Positions 25,225 to 32,578 of a stretch of DNA of 64,000 bases are shown piece after piece. A program made the position numbers and the translations under genes. Numbering within the stretch: the first letter of the stretch is position 1; each line of letters opens with the position of its first letter. The notes below the pieces were generated by a model. The model had not been told where the DNA came from. It saw only the letters and a program-made list of their open reading frames with translations, and did no database searches. Source of the stretch: Aliiroseovarius sediminilitoris (GTDB lineage Bacteria > Pseudomonadota > Alphaproteobacteria > Rhodobacterales > Rhodobacteraceae); assembly GCF_900109955.1 (NCBI RefSeq), contig NZ_FOJB01000003.1, forward strand, positions 1 through 64,000, given 5' to 3'.

Positions 25225-26655
25225 TCAGGCGCGGGTCAGATGTGCCGCCAACCGAAGCGACAACTGCACAATCGTCAGGGTCGGATTGGCGTAACCCCCC
25301 CCGGTCGGATACACTGATGATCCGCCAATATAGAGGTTCTCTAACCCGTGCACTTTCAGGTCTTTGTCCGTGATGCCGCGCGCGGGATTGCGGCTCATCC
25401 GAGTGCCCCCCATATGATGCCAGATCGCCATCATACCGTCATCCGGAATCGGGCCATCATCGACAATCCAATCGGCCAGACGCACACGGCCTTTGCCGGT
25501 TTGGGCCAGTTCATTGGCAAATATTCGTACTGTCTCTACGATTGTGGTCCGATCCGTTTCACTGCGGCGCCAATGAAGCTCCGGTCGTGGGATGCCGAAC
25601 GCATCGCGGGCCGAGGACGCCAGCACCACGCGGTTTTCCGCAACCGGCGCCTGTTCCCACTGCCCCTGCAAACGCGCGCCGCAGACAAGCTTTTTCCCCA
25701 ACGCTTCGAATAGGCGCGATCCAAGGGCCGGGGCGATGCAGGCGACATCTGCCACCAACTTTTTTGTGCGGCTGTAAGAATATCGCTCGACCTGAAGCGC
25801 AGCGTTGAAGACGCCGCTTTGATCCTGCCGGGCGCGGGTCAGCGAAAAGGTTGCCTCGTCATTATAGAAGAAATCCGGGGGCAGGTCTTCAAACAGCACT
25901 TCGCCCAGCTGTGCGTGGGGATGTTCGGTCCAGTAGCGCCCGATCAGATCGTGGTTGGGCACAAGGGCGTTGTTGTTCTGGGCGTTAAGCCAGAGCAGAA
26001 GACGTGAATTTTCGATCCCACCAGTGCAGAGCGCGAAGGTGCGGGCAGGCAGGCGAAACTCCTCGCCGCCGCGCCGCTGAAGCCGGGCTGCGGTCAATCG
26101 CTGCCCGTCGTGGTCAACCCCGACCAGCGTGCTGCCCAAATAAGTCGTCAAATTGGCGGATTGCGCGATATCGGCGTAATATTTCTCGTTGAACACGACT
26201 GGCGGGCTCCACTGAAACCGGGTCTTGCGGATCGTGTCGGTATAGGCCGCGTCTTGGAAATCATTGGGGATTTCAAGAATTTCACAGGCCTCGTCCAAAA
26301 AAGGAGAGATATCGCCGATGTCGATTGGCCAGCCTGTGTTGTCGTCAGCGCCCCGCGACAGGAAATCCTCGGGCTCCAACGGAATGCAATGGCCCGCCCA
26401 ATGGTTCGATGACCCGCCAAGCATCCGCAATCGCGCGTTATCAAGATCGTGGTAAGGATCCCCGACCACAGTGCCTTCGTACTGTTCCTGTGACCAGTCG
26501 TCATATTCCAGGCTGCCAGCCTCGACCAATGCGACGCGCTGGCCAGAGTCAGCCAACTTGATCGCCAGGGTCATTCCCGCCGGTCCAGACCCGATCACGC
26601 AAACGTCGACCGGATCAACCGAAGTCGATACTGGCGACGTTTCGGGAACAAACAC
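25225..26655 (-). CDS. GMC-family FAD oxidoreductase (copy 2)
   Basis: 476 residues from GTG 26655. AAGGA lies nine bases before this GTG, and the result equals copy 1 in length and alignment; a TTG nine codons earlier is unlikely. FAD site: VCVIGSGPAGMTLAIKLADSG. GMC region: RLRMLGGSSNHWAGHCIPLE. C-terminal catalytic block: IWHHMGGTRMSRNPARG, then YANPTLTIVQLSLRLAAHL. It is clearly a diverged paralogue of the protein at 19612-21042. The GTG shares its first base with the stop (TAG) of a small upstream frame with a Tat-like motif, so the two are coupled. Presumed sugar oxidation; substrate unknown. Confidence 0.85.
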   Translation of the reverse strand: MFVPETSPVSTSVDPVDVCVIGSGPAGMTLAIKLADSGQRVALVEAGSLEYDDWSQEQYEGTVVGDPYHDLDNARLRMLGGSSNHWAGHCIPLEPEDFLSRGADDNTGWPIDIGDISPFLDEACEILEIPNDFQDAAYTDTIRKTRFQWSPPVVFNEKYYADIAQSANLTTYLGSTLVGVDHDGQRLTAARLQRRGGEEFRLPARTFALCTGGIENSRLLLWLNAQNNNALVPNHDLIGRYWTEHPHAQLGEVLFEDLPPDFFYNDEATFSLTRARQDQSGVFNAALQVERYSYSRTKKLVADVACIAPALGSRLFEALGKKLVCGARLQGQWEQAPVAENRVVLASSARDAFGIPRPELHWRRSETDRTTIVETVRIFANELAQTGKGRVRLADWIVDDGPIPDDGMMAIWHHMGGTRMSRNPARGITDKDLKVHGLENLYIGGSSVYPTGGGYANPTLTIVQLSLRLAAHLTRA

Positions 26656-26795
26656 TAGATGTCGTCCTTTCTGAGAACCCAACCATTTCGGGTGTTCAGC
26701 ACAGCCCCACCCACCATCAGGCAGAGCGGCAAATGGATAGCGAGCCGAAGGAACGACCGGCGTTTGATGCTGGAAGCCAAGTTCTTTTTCTTCAT
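26655..26795 (-). CDS. 46-residue peptide with twin-arginine-like motif, coupled to GMC copy 2
   Basis: ATG 26795 opens MKKKNLASSIKRRSFLRLAI and continues with a hydrophobic stretch (HLPLCLMVGGAVL), ending RKDDI at a TAG that overlaps the GMC start by one base. KRRSFLRL fits a Tat signal (S/T-R-R-x-F-L-K). There is no clear ribosome-binding site and no mature domain. It may be a real small membrane peptide, a relic of a Tat-exported GMC partner subunit, or a signal sequence separated from the GMC gene by a frameshift. A TTG start 21 codons earlier is possible. Confidence 0.4.
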   Translation of the reverse strand: MKKKNLASSIKRRSFLRLAIHLPLCLMVGGAVLNTRNGWVLRKDDI

Positions 26796-26952
26796 GTCAA
26801 ATAAATGTTTCAAGTTAATAACTGTATGAAGTCTATCCACCAATCCATTAGAAATCAAGATATTAGCGCGCGCAAGCCTGTTACAAATATAACATAATCA
26901 TCCTTATCAGCCATACATGATGTGGCAAATCCGATGAACAGCGGGTTCGGCT

Positions 26953-27834
26953 CTATGTATTTTCAACCAACCGCCGCACAAATTTCTGGCCGGTATGTGC
27001 ATTGAGATAGCGGCGCGCGGTTTTCAAATATCCACTGTCTTTCAGGTTACGGGCATTGCGGTAATGGATCGTATAGATCTCTAGATCTGTGGGCAAGGAA
27101 CGCCCGCGCAGTTTGCCGCCCAAAATAAAATGCTGTTCCTCTGGCAGGATGTTCCAGTCAAGCCCCGCCCTGCGAATAGCGGCAGGCAGGGTCATCTGGT
27201 CAAGATACGGTCGGCGTTTTTCCAATGTCTCGACGCTGTCGACTATCTGCGCGGTGTCATACCACACATCCGGGAAACGTCCCTGGCCCGTGTCGTGTTC
27301 GGGAAAGGCCACAAGACCTGCACTGAAATAAGGAATGACAGCCCCCTTGCTGCGGCGCATCAGCGGGTAACGCTCAGACGGGATCGGCATGTCAAGCGCG
27401 CCATAGATGACATCCCAGACCGACTGTTCTGCCCACAGCATCGAGGCGGCCATGGAACAGGACACGTGCCCCTGCTTGACGATATTCTCGGGCGTGTTGT
27501 CGCGGATAAACAACACATCCGAATCCACGAACATCGAGAAGGCGCTGTCGCGTTTTTCCAACGCGGCCAACATTTTGTTGCCATGCGGATAAGCAGGGTC
27601 AAAGCGATCTTTGGTTGAAAAGGTCCGCAGTTCTGCCCCCATCATTTCGTGGGCTCGATGCACTGCCGGGTGCAGGTCGTCATAACGGTGTTCAGGGCAG
27701 TAGCCCACGGCCGTCACCGAGGCCGGGAAATGAGTTCGGATCGAAGCCAGAAGGTTGCACGCCATGATCTCGTAATCCGGCGGTTCGACGATGTAGAAAA
27801 TCGTCAGATCGTTGGTGTCCGGCACAGCCCCCAC
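26953..27834 (-). CDS. Putative nucleotide-diphospho-sugar glycosyltransferase
   Basis: 293 residues from GTG 27834 with AGGA nine bases upstream. A GT-A-like start (TIFYIVEPPDYEIMACNLLA) leads to the metal-binding motif FSMFVDSDVLFIRD (DSD). The later part holds QMTLPAAIRRAGLDWNILPE, typical of glycosyltransferases that handle a fixed surface acceptor. No named family was identified with certainty. It lies ten bases downstream of another sugar-transferase-like gene and is presumably co-transcribed. Likely adds a sugar to the exopolysaccharide unit. Confidence 0.6.
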   Translation of the reverse strand: MGAVPDTNDLTIFYIVEPPDYEIMACNLLASIRTHFPASVTAVGYCPEHRYDDLHPAVHRAHEMMGAELRTFSTKDRFDPAYPHGNKMLAALEKRDSAFSMFVDSDVLFIRDNTPENIVKQGHVSCSMAASMLWAEQSVWDVIYGALDMPIPSERYPLMRRSKGAVIPYFSAGLVAFPEHDTGQGRFPDVWYDTAQIVDSVETLEKRRPYLDQMTLPAAIRRAGLDWNILPEEQHFILGGKLRGRSLPTDLEIYTIHYRNARNLKDSGYLKTARRYLNAHTGQKFVRRLVENT

Positions 27835-27844
27835 TCGTGAGATC

Positions 27845-28654
27845 CTATTTCAATGCCTGATTGGGGTCGATGCCGACCTGTTTGCACATCCGGTCCGCAT
27901 AAGACCCTTCAAGCGGTGCATTCTTGCGCCACCACGGCTTTGTGCCGTTGGTATACAGGTGGACCGACAGGGTGTTGTCGGTGAAATGTCCCTCGACCCG
28001 GCCATAGGGGTCATAGAAGATGTCATTCAGCTGGAACGGCACCGGATACAGGTAATCCGGGCTGAGCGCCCGTTTATAATCGCCGGTCTGCTGGGCAAAG
28101 TAGGTGAAGGCCTGCGGACCAAAGGCCGTGCGTTCGGCCTTGTAAATCCGCACGGCAAGCGGGTCGGACGCAAACCGTTCCAGCTTGCGCTTCTGGTTCT
28201 TGTTGAACCAAGGCGGAGCCTCGGGCAGGTTCTCATAGTAATCCAGCAGCATGTCGATCAAATCGCCCTGCGCCGGGATAGAGACCACGCCGCAATTCAG
28301 CGCGCCGCGAAAGCCGTGACCGGCATAGATATGCTTCATGTCGTCAGGAAACGGTTTGTGGCAGAAAGCGTCGCAGTCAATCCAGATCGCGTCGGTCTTC
28401 TTGATCATCTTATAGCGAAAGACGTTGGACAGGAATGACGCGCTTGTCTGGTCGACGATGGACATATCAATATCCATAATCTCGGACGCGGGGCGAATTT
28501 CGACCCCTTCGGGCGCGTTTTGCACATCATCCGTGCAATAAAGCGTGGTTGGGTGCCCGGCCAGAATATGCGATTTCAGGCAAAGCTGATTCAGGTAATG
28601 CAGCTTGTCCCCGATCCAAAGCGATGCGACGGGGCGCCGGTTCAGTTCTGCCAT
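27845..28654 (-). CDS. Glycosyltransferase with DxD motif (capsular polysaccharide-type)
   Basis: 269 residues from ATG 28654, which has GCGGAG seven bases upstream; the longer frame beginning at 28927 is not supported. SLWIGDKLHYLNQLCLKSH resembles the start of glycosyltransferases with a sugar-binding DXD region. The DxD itself is in DAIWIDCDAFCHKPF, followed by ALNCGVVSIP. The substrate is unknown. It is divergent from the GT-methyltransferase fusion at 28888, and the 233-base spacer must hold both promoters. Gene set context: exopolysaccharide assembly. Confidence 0.65.
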   Translation of the reverse strand: MAELNRRPVASLWIGDKLHYLNQLCLKSHILAGHPTTLYCTDDVQNAPEGVEIRPASEIMDIDMSIVDQTSASFLSNVFRYKMIKKTDAIWIDCDAFCHKPFPDDMKHIYAGHGFRGALNCGVVSIPAQGDLIDMLLDYYENLPEAPPWFNKNQKRKLERFASDPLAVRIYKAERTAFGPQAFTYFAQQTGDYKRALSPDYLYPVPFQLNDIFYDPYGRVEGHFTDNTLSVHLYTNGTKPWWRKNAPLEGSYADRMCKQVGIDPNQALK

Positions 28655-28887
28655 GAAAAACTCCGCTTTGATTGGCCGCACCCATGCGCAGGCCCAGTCT
28701 CGTTCGGGTTTAGGAATGGCCATTTTCCCCTGAACTGTCCAGTGCCTTCGTGCCAAACTGAAGCCCGGATTGCAGGCGACGGCCTTGATTTCCCTACCAT
28801 CCGTGATCTGTCCGTGGCAGGTTTGGCAGGTAAAACCCACCGGCTTGGCCCCAATCAAGCCAAAGCAACGAGCAAAAACAAACCGAC

Positions 28888-30801
28888 ATGACCAAGCCAG
28901 AAAGCGGCATATCAAAATTGAAGTCACAGGCAGTTGTTTCGGACATATTCGGGACGGTCGATTTTCCGCTGAAACCGAACAGAAGTCCGCATGGACGTGT
29001 GACCGCCGTGTCGATGATGAAGGACGAAGGGCCGTTCGTGCTGGAATGGATCGCCCATCATCTTGCGATCGGCTTTACCGATCTGGTGGTTTTTACCAAC
29101 GACTGTTCAGACGGAACCGATGATATGCTGATCCGGCTTGAAGAGCTGGGTCTGGCCCATCACCGACGCAACGTGATCCCGGACGGCATCCGGCCTCAGC
29201 CCTCGGCGTTGAAACATGCTCAGTTGGATCCATTGGTGGGGGCCAGCGATTGGGTGCTGGTATTTGATGCCGATGAGTTCCTGTGTATCCGCCACGGCGA
29301 TGGGTCGCTGGACGGGATGATTTCTGCCGCACAGGACGCGGGTGCGAACGGCATCGTCATCACCTGGCGCATCTATGGGTCCGGCGGCGTTCACGACTGG
29401 TCGCGCGCGCCTGTCACCGAACAATATGTGCACGCCGCCCCGCCGATGTGGAACAAGGGCTGGGGCGTCAAGACGCTGTTCAAATTCGATCCAGACTACT
29501 GGAAACTTGGCATCCACCGCCCGAAGATCAAGAACAAGCATCTCAAGACCGATTTTCCGGACAGCGTCGTCTGGCTGAATGGCTCTGGCTTGCCGATGGA
29601 GGATTATTTCAAATTTCGTGGCTGGCGGTCGATCGTGCGCACAGTTGGCTATGACTGGGCACAGATGAACCACTATGCGGTCAAATCCATCGACAGCTAC
29701 GCGATCCGCAAGTTTCGCGGCAACGTGAACCTGAAAAAGGACAAGTATAACGCGGACTACTGGGCGCTTCAGGATCGCAACGAAGTCGTGGACGAAAGCG
29801 CCCTGCGCCACGCCGGTCGCCGCCGCGACATCTTTGACACGCTGCTGACGGACCCGGTGCTTCACAAGTTGCATTTCGCCGCCCTGGAGCGGGCCGAAGC
29901 ACGCCTGGCAGAGTTCAAGGGCACGGAGGCCTATGCTGATCTGGTCGCCGGGTTGAAAGAGGCGTCAAAAGTCCCGATCACCAAGATCGACGCCAAACCC
30001 CCCAAACCGCGCGACCCTGCCCGCATCGCCGCCCTGATGTCCGAGGTCGAAAAGAAGCGCAACACCAAGCCCAAATCCGAACGCCGTCACAGCGCGCACC
30101 CGGATTGGGGCAAAGCCAGCGATCTTTATGTGCGCGGGCCGATTGATCTGGACACCGACACACCGGTCGAGGTCTTCGAGAACCGCAAGCTGAAGATCCC
30201 CGCCGACCCGCGAGTGTTCACGCCCGCCACGATTCAGTTGATCATGGAGGGCAAGTTTGAACGCAACGCTGCGCGGCGCATCCCGAAATTGCTGAACCCC
30301 GGTGCCACCTATCTTGAAGTCGGCGCCGGTATCGGTTTTCTGCCCGCCGTGATCGCCCGTGAACAACCCGGCGTCACGGTGATCGCTCAGGAAGAGGTCC
30401 CTGCCCTTGCCCAAACCGCCGCGCGCATCTGGGACGTGAACGGGCTTTCGCAGGGGCCGGCGCTAACGCTGACCACCACACCGCTGATCCAGCCCGATGA
30501 TGCCCCGGACGCGGCGTCCGGGCTCAAGGCGCTGCTTGAGGATCACAAATGCAGCGTTCTTGTCGTGAATGACCCGCGCATGACCCCTGCGATGTTGGAA
30601 GCTTCCTTGAAGGCGGTGCCTGACACGCCACCCAAAGCCATAATCCTTGGCGCGCGCGCATTGGGCGACCAGTTGAATGCAGATGACGCGACCTTGGTGC
30701 TGACCACGCAGGGCTATGGCGTTTTGAAAGAAAACCCTCTTGCCGCTGCGTTGTTGTTCTTGCACCGCTCGGCGGTGCCGGAACAAGACAGGACACGGTG
30801 A
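28888..30801 (+). CDS. Glycosyltransferase-methyltransferase-like fusion protein
   Basis: 637 residues in two parts. Residues ~35-330 are a GT2/GT92-like domain: VSMMKDEGPFVLEWIAHHLA, then VVFTNDCSDGTDDM and the metal motif LVFDADEFL. A charged linker (~345-400) is followed by a Rossmann methyltransferase-like domain from ~425 (YLEVGAGIGFLPAVIAREQP), whose later motifs are weak. The N-terminal family is common in Rhodobacteraceae polysaccharide loci. The fusion suggests coupled sugar transfer and methylation, but the second domain may be structural. The TGA overlaps the ATG of the FkbM gene by one base. Confidence 0.7.
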   Translation: MTKPESGISKLKSQAVVSDIFGTVDFPLKPNRSPHGRVTAVSMMKDEGPFVLEWIAHHLAIGFTDLVVFTNDCSDGTDDMLIRLEELGLAHHRRNVIPDGIRPQPSALKHAQLDPLVGASDWVLVFDADEFLCIRHGDGSLDGMISAAQDAGANGIVITWRIYGSGGVHDWSRAPVTEQYVHAAPPMWNKGWGVKTLFKFDPDYWKLGIHRPKIKNKHLKTDFPDSVVWLNGSGLPMEDYFKFRGWRSIVRTVGYDWAQMNHYAVKSIDSYAIRKFRGNVNLKKDKYNADYWALQDRNEVVDESALRHAGRRRDIFDTLLTDPVLHKLHFAALERAEARLAEFKGTEAYADLVAGLKEASKVPITKIDAKPPKPRDPARIAALMSEVEKKRNTKPKSERRHSAHPDWGKASDLYVRGPIDLDTDTPVEVFENRKLKIPADPRVFTPATIQLIMEGKFERNAARRIPKLLNPGATYLEVGAGIGFLPAVIAREQPGVTVIAQEEVPALAQTAARIWDVNGLSQGPALTLTTTPLIQPDDAPDAASGLKALLEDHKCSVLVVNDPRMTPAMLEASLKAVPDTPPKAIILGARALGDQLNADDATLVLTTQGYGVLKENPLAAALLFLHRSAVPEQDRTR

Positions 30802-31505
30802 TGCAAGATACAGACGGCCCGCAGGCGTTGGAGATCGCAAAGCTGACACAACAGCTTGAAAAGCTCATGCGGCGCCAAGCCAGAAACCAACGCGCCGCCC
30901 ATGCCAAGGGGCTTTTGCAAGGCATCTGTTCGATGCTGAAACCCGGTGATGTCGTTCTGGACTGCGGCGCAAATATCGGCGAAGTCACCGTCCCGCTGGC
31001 AAAGACAGGCGCCCATATCCACGCGTTCGAACCTGACCCCTATGCGTTTGGCAAGCTGTCGGATGCGACCCGCGATTTGGACAACGTCACCCTTCATAAC
31101 GCGGCTGTTGGAACGAAAACCGGCACGATCAACCTGATGCGGGCCGAGAATTTTGGTGACAACCCGCGCGGTGCGTCGGTCAAAAGCACAGTGATCAGTG
31201 GTGGGCGCAAGATTGACGAAACGACCGAAAACACTCTTGAAGTGCCGCTGATTTCACTTCCCGATTTCCTGGCCGATCTGACCGCAAAACATGGCCAGAT
31301 CGCGTTTCTGAAAATGGATATCGAAGGGGCCGAGCTTGAAATTCTGGAAGCGATGCTGGCTGACGGGTTGTTTGACAAGATCACTCTGACCGTCGCTGAA
31401 ACCCATGAAAACAAGTTCAAGGCGCTGCGCGACCGCTTCAGGGCGTTGCGCGCTGCCGTCGCGAAGGCACACCCACCGACGCGGGTCAATCTTGACTGGA
31501 TCTAG
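30801..31505 (+). CDS. FkbM-family methyltransferase
   Basis: 234 residues from ATG 30801 (AGGA seven bases upstream; GTG 30798 is also possible). After an N-terminal helical part, SAM motif I is VLDCGANIGEVTVPLAKTG and the motif II acidic end is AFEPDP. The family signature is FLKMDIEGAELEILEA. FkbM enzymes O-methylate small molecules or sugars. It is coupled to the GT-methyltransferase fusion. Its stop codon and that of the convergent GT61 gene share the sequence CTAG. Probably methylates the glycan. Confidence 0.82.
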   Translation: MQDTDGPQALEIAKLTQQLEKLMRRQARNQRAAHAKGLLQGICSMLKPGDVVLDCGANIGEVTVPLAKTGAHIHAFEPDPYAFGKLSDATRDLDNVTLHNAAVGTKTGTINLMRAENFGDNPRGASVKSTVISGGRKIDETTENTLEVPLISLPDFLADLTAKHGQIAFLKMDIEGAELEILEAMLADGLFDKITLTVAETHENKFKALRDRFRALRAAVAKAHPPTRVNLDWI

Positions 31506-32578
31506 TCGTTCAGAGGAACGCGGCGCATATCGCCGCGGTCCATCCCGGTCAGAATCGCGTCAATCTCGGACGGGTCCAGATTGCCGATCGGCGCGCTGTC
31601 GTCGATGAAGCCTGCGGCGGTCAGTTGGCGTTGCAACAGGTTGAAATCCAGCTCTCCGATCGACCGGAAATCGACCCGTTTTGCATCATGTGCCACCCAG
31701 CTTGCGCGCAGTGCGTCCAGACTGTGCACCTTTGCGTTTGCGAACAGTTCGATCTGGTTGGCCAAATCCGCCAACAAGCCCGCCCGCCGACGCAAGATCA
31801 TTGCCACGCGCGCGCCCGGTTGCAACGCATAGGCCGCCATATGAAGCGCCGAGCCGTCCAAGCCGACCACGTAACGCGCGGCTCTGTAACGGGCCAATTG
31901 TTCCGCCATACTGTGCTGCTGGGGGTGAAACACGGTATAGCCATTGGCCCTTAGCAATGTCTCAATCCGGGTTTCAGCCAACACGCCGCCACGTTTGTCC
32001 ATCAAGGCACTGCGAGAGATGTAAAGACGCTCTGGTCCTTCCGGTGAAATCGCGGCCACCTGGGCGCGGGTGTGCACGCGGTAGCGCGGTGAGCCACTCA
32101 TCCGGCCGTGATGTCCAAAGCCCGGATCGGGAACGAACAGCGTATCCACGCGCGTCGGCTCGCGCAGGATGCGGATGGGTTTCCCGCCGCTCAGAATATC
32201 CAGAAACGGCCCGTATTCCTTTCTGGCCCGCCCGACGCCGCCGCGCCTGAATGGCGTGAATACGATTCCGTCGATCTTGTCGGCCAGTTCATCCAGCGCC
32301 CAAAGCCGGGACGTGGATTCCAGCAGGAAATGCCCGAAATGGGCGCGCAGCCACCCACCGTAAAGAAAACAACCTTCAAGCCGGGGTAAATTATCCGAGC
32401 GTGGCATTTGTGGTTCTGTCGTCGCCCGGCGCGGTCCCATGACCCCACGCGAAAATTCGCAGAACGTGCCATCTGCATCCAGAACGCCACAGGAATTATC
32501 CGCAATATGGGGGAACACAACCGCATCCTTTAGCGTTGCGTATTGATCCGAAAGACCACCATAGCGATTATGTTTCAT
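31502..32578 (-). CDS. GT61-family glycosyltransferase
   Basis: 358 residues. Family hallmarks are EGCFLYGGWLRAHFGHFLLE in the N-terminal half and VVGLDGSALHMAAYALQPGA in the C-terminal half, the nucleotide-binding region of GT61 (DUF563) proteins. No TM segment, so cytosolic. ATG 32578 overlaps the TGA of the upstream trimodular gene (ATGA), so both are made together. It presumably adds a pentose or hexose to the glycan; the family gives no certain donor. Confidence 0.8.
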   Translation of the reverse strand: MKHNRYGGLSDQYATLKDAVVFPHIADNSCGVLDADGTFCEFSRGVMGPRRATTEPQMPRSDNLPRLEGCFLYGGWLRAHFGHFLLESTSRLWALDELADKIDGIVFTPFRRGGVGRARKEYGPFLDILSGGKPIRILREPTRVDTLFVPDPGFGHHGRMSGSPRYRVHTRAQVAAISPEGPERLYISRSALMDKRGGVLAETRIETLLRANGYTVFHPQQHSMAEQLARYRAARYVVGLDGSALHMAAYALQPGARVAMILRRRAGLLADLANQIELFANAKVHSLDALRASWVAHDAKRVDFRSIGELDFNLLQRQLTAAGFIDDSAPIGNLDPSEIDAILTGMDRGDMRRVPLND

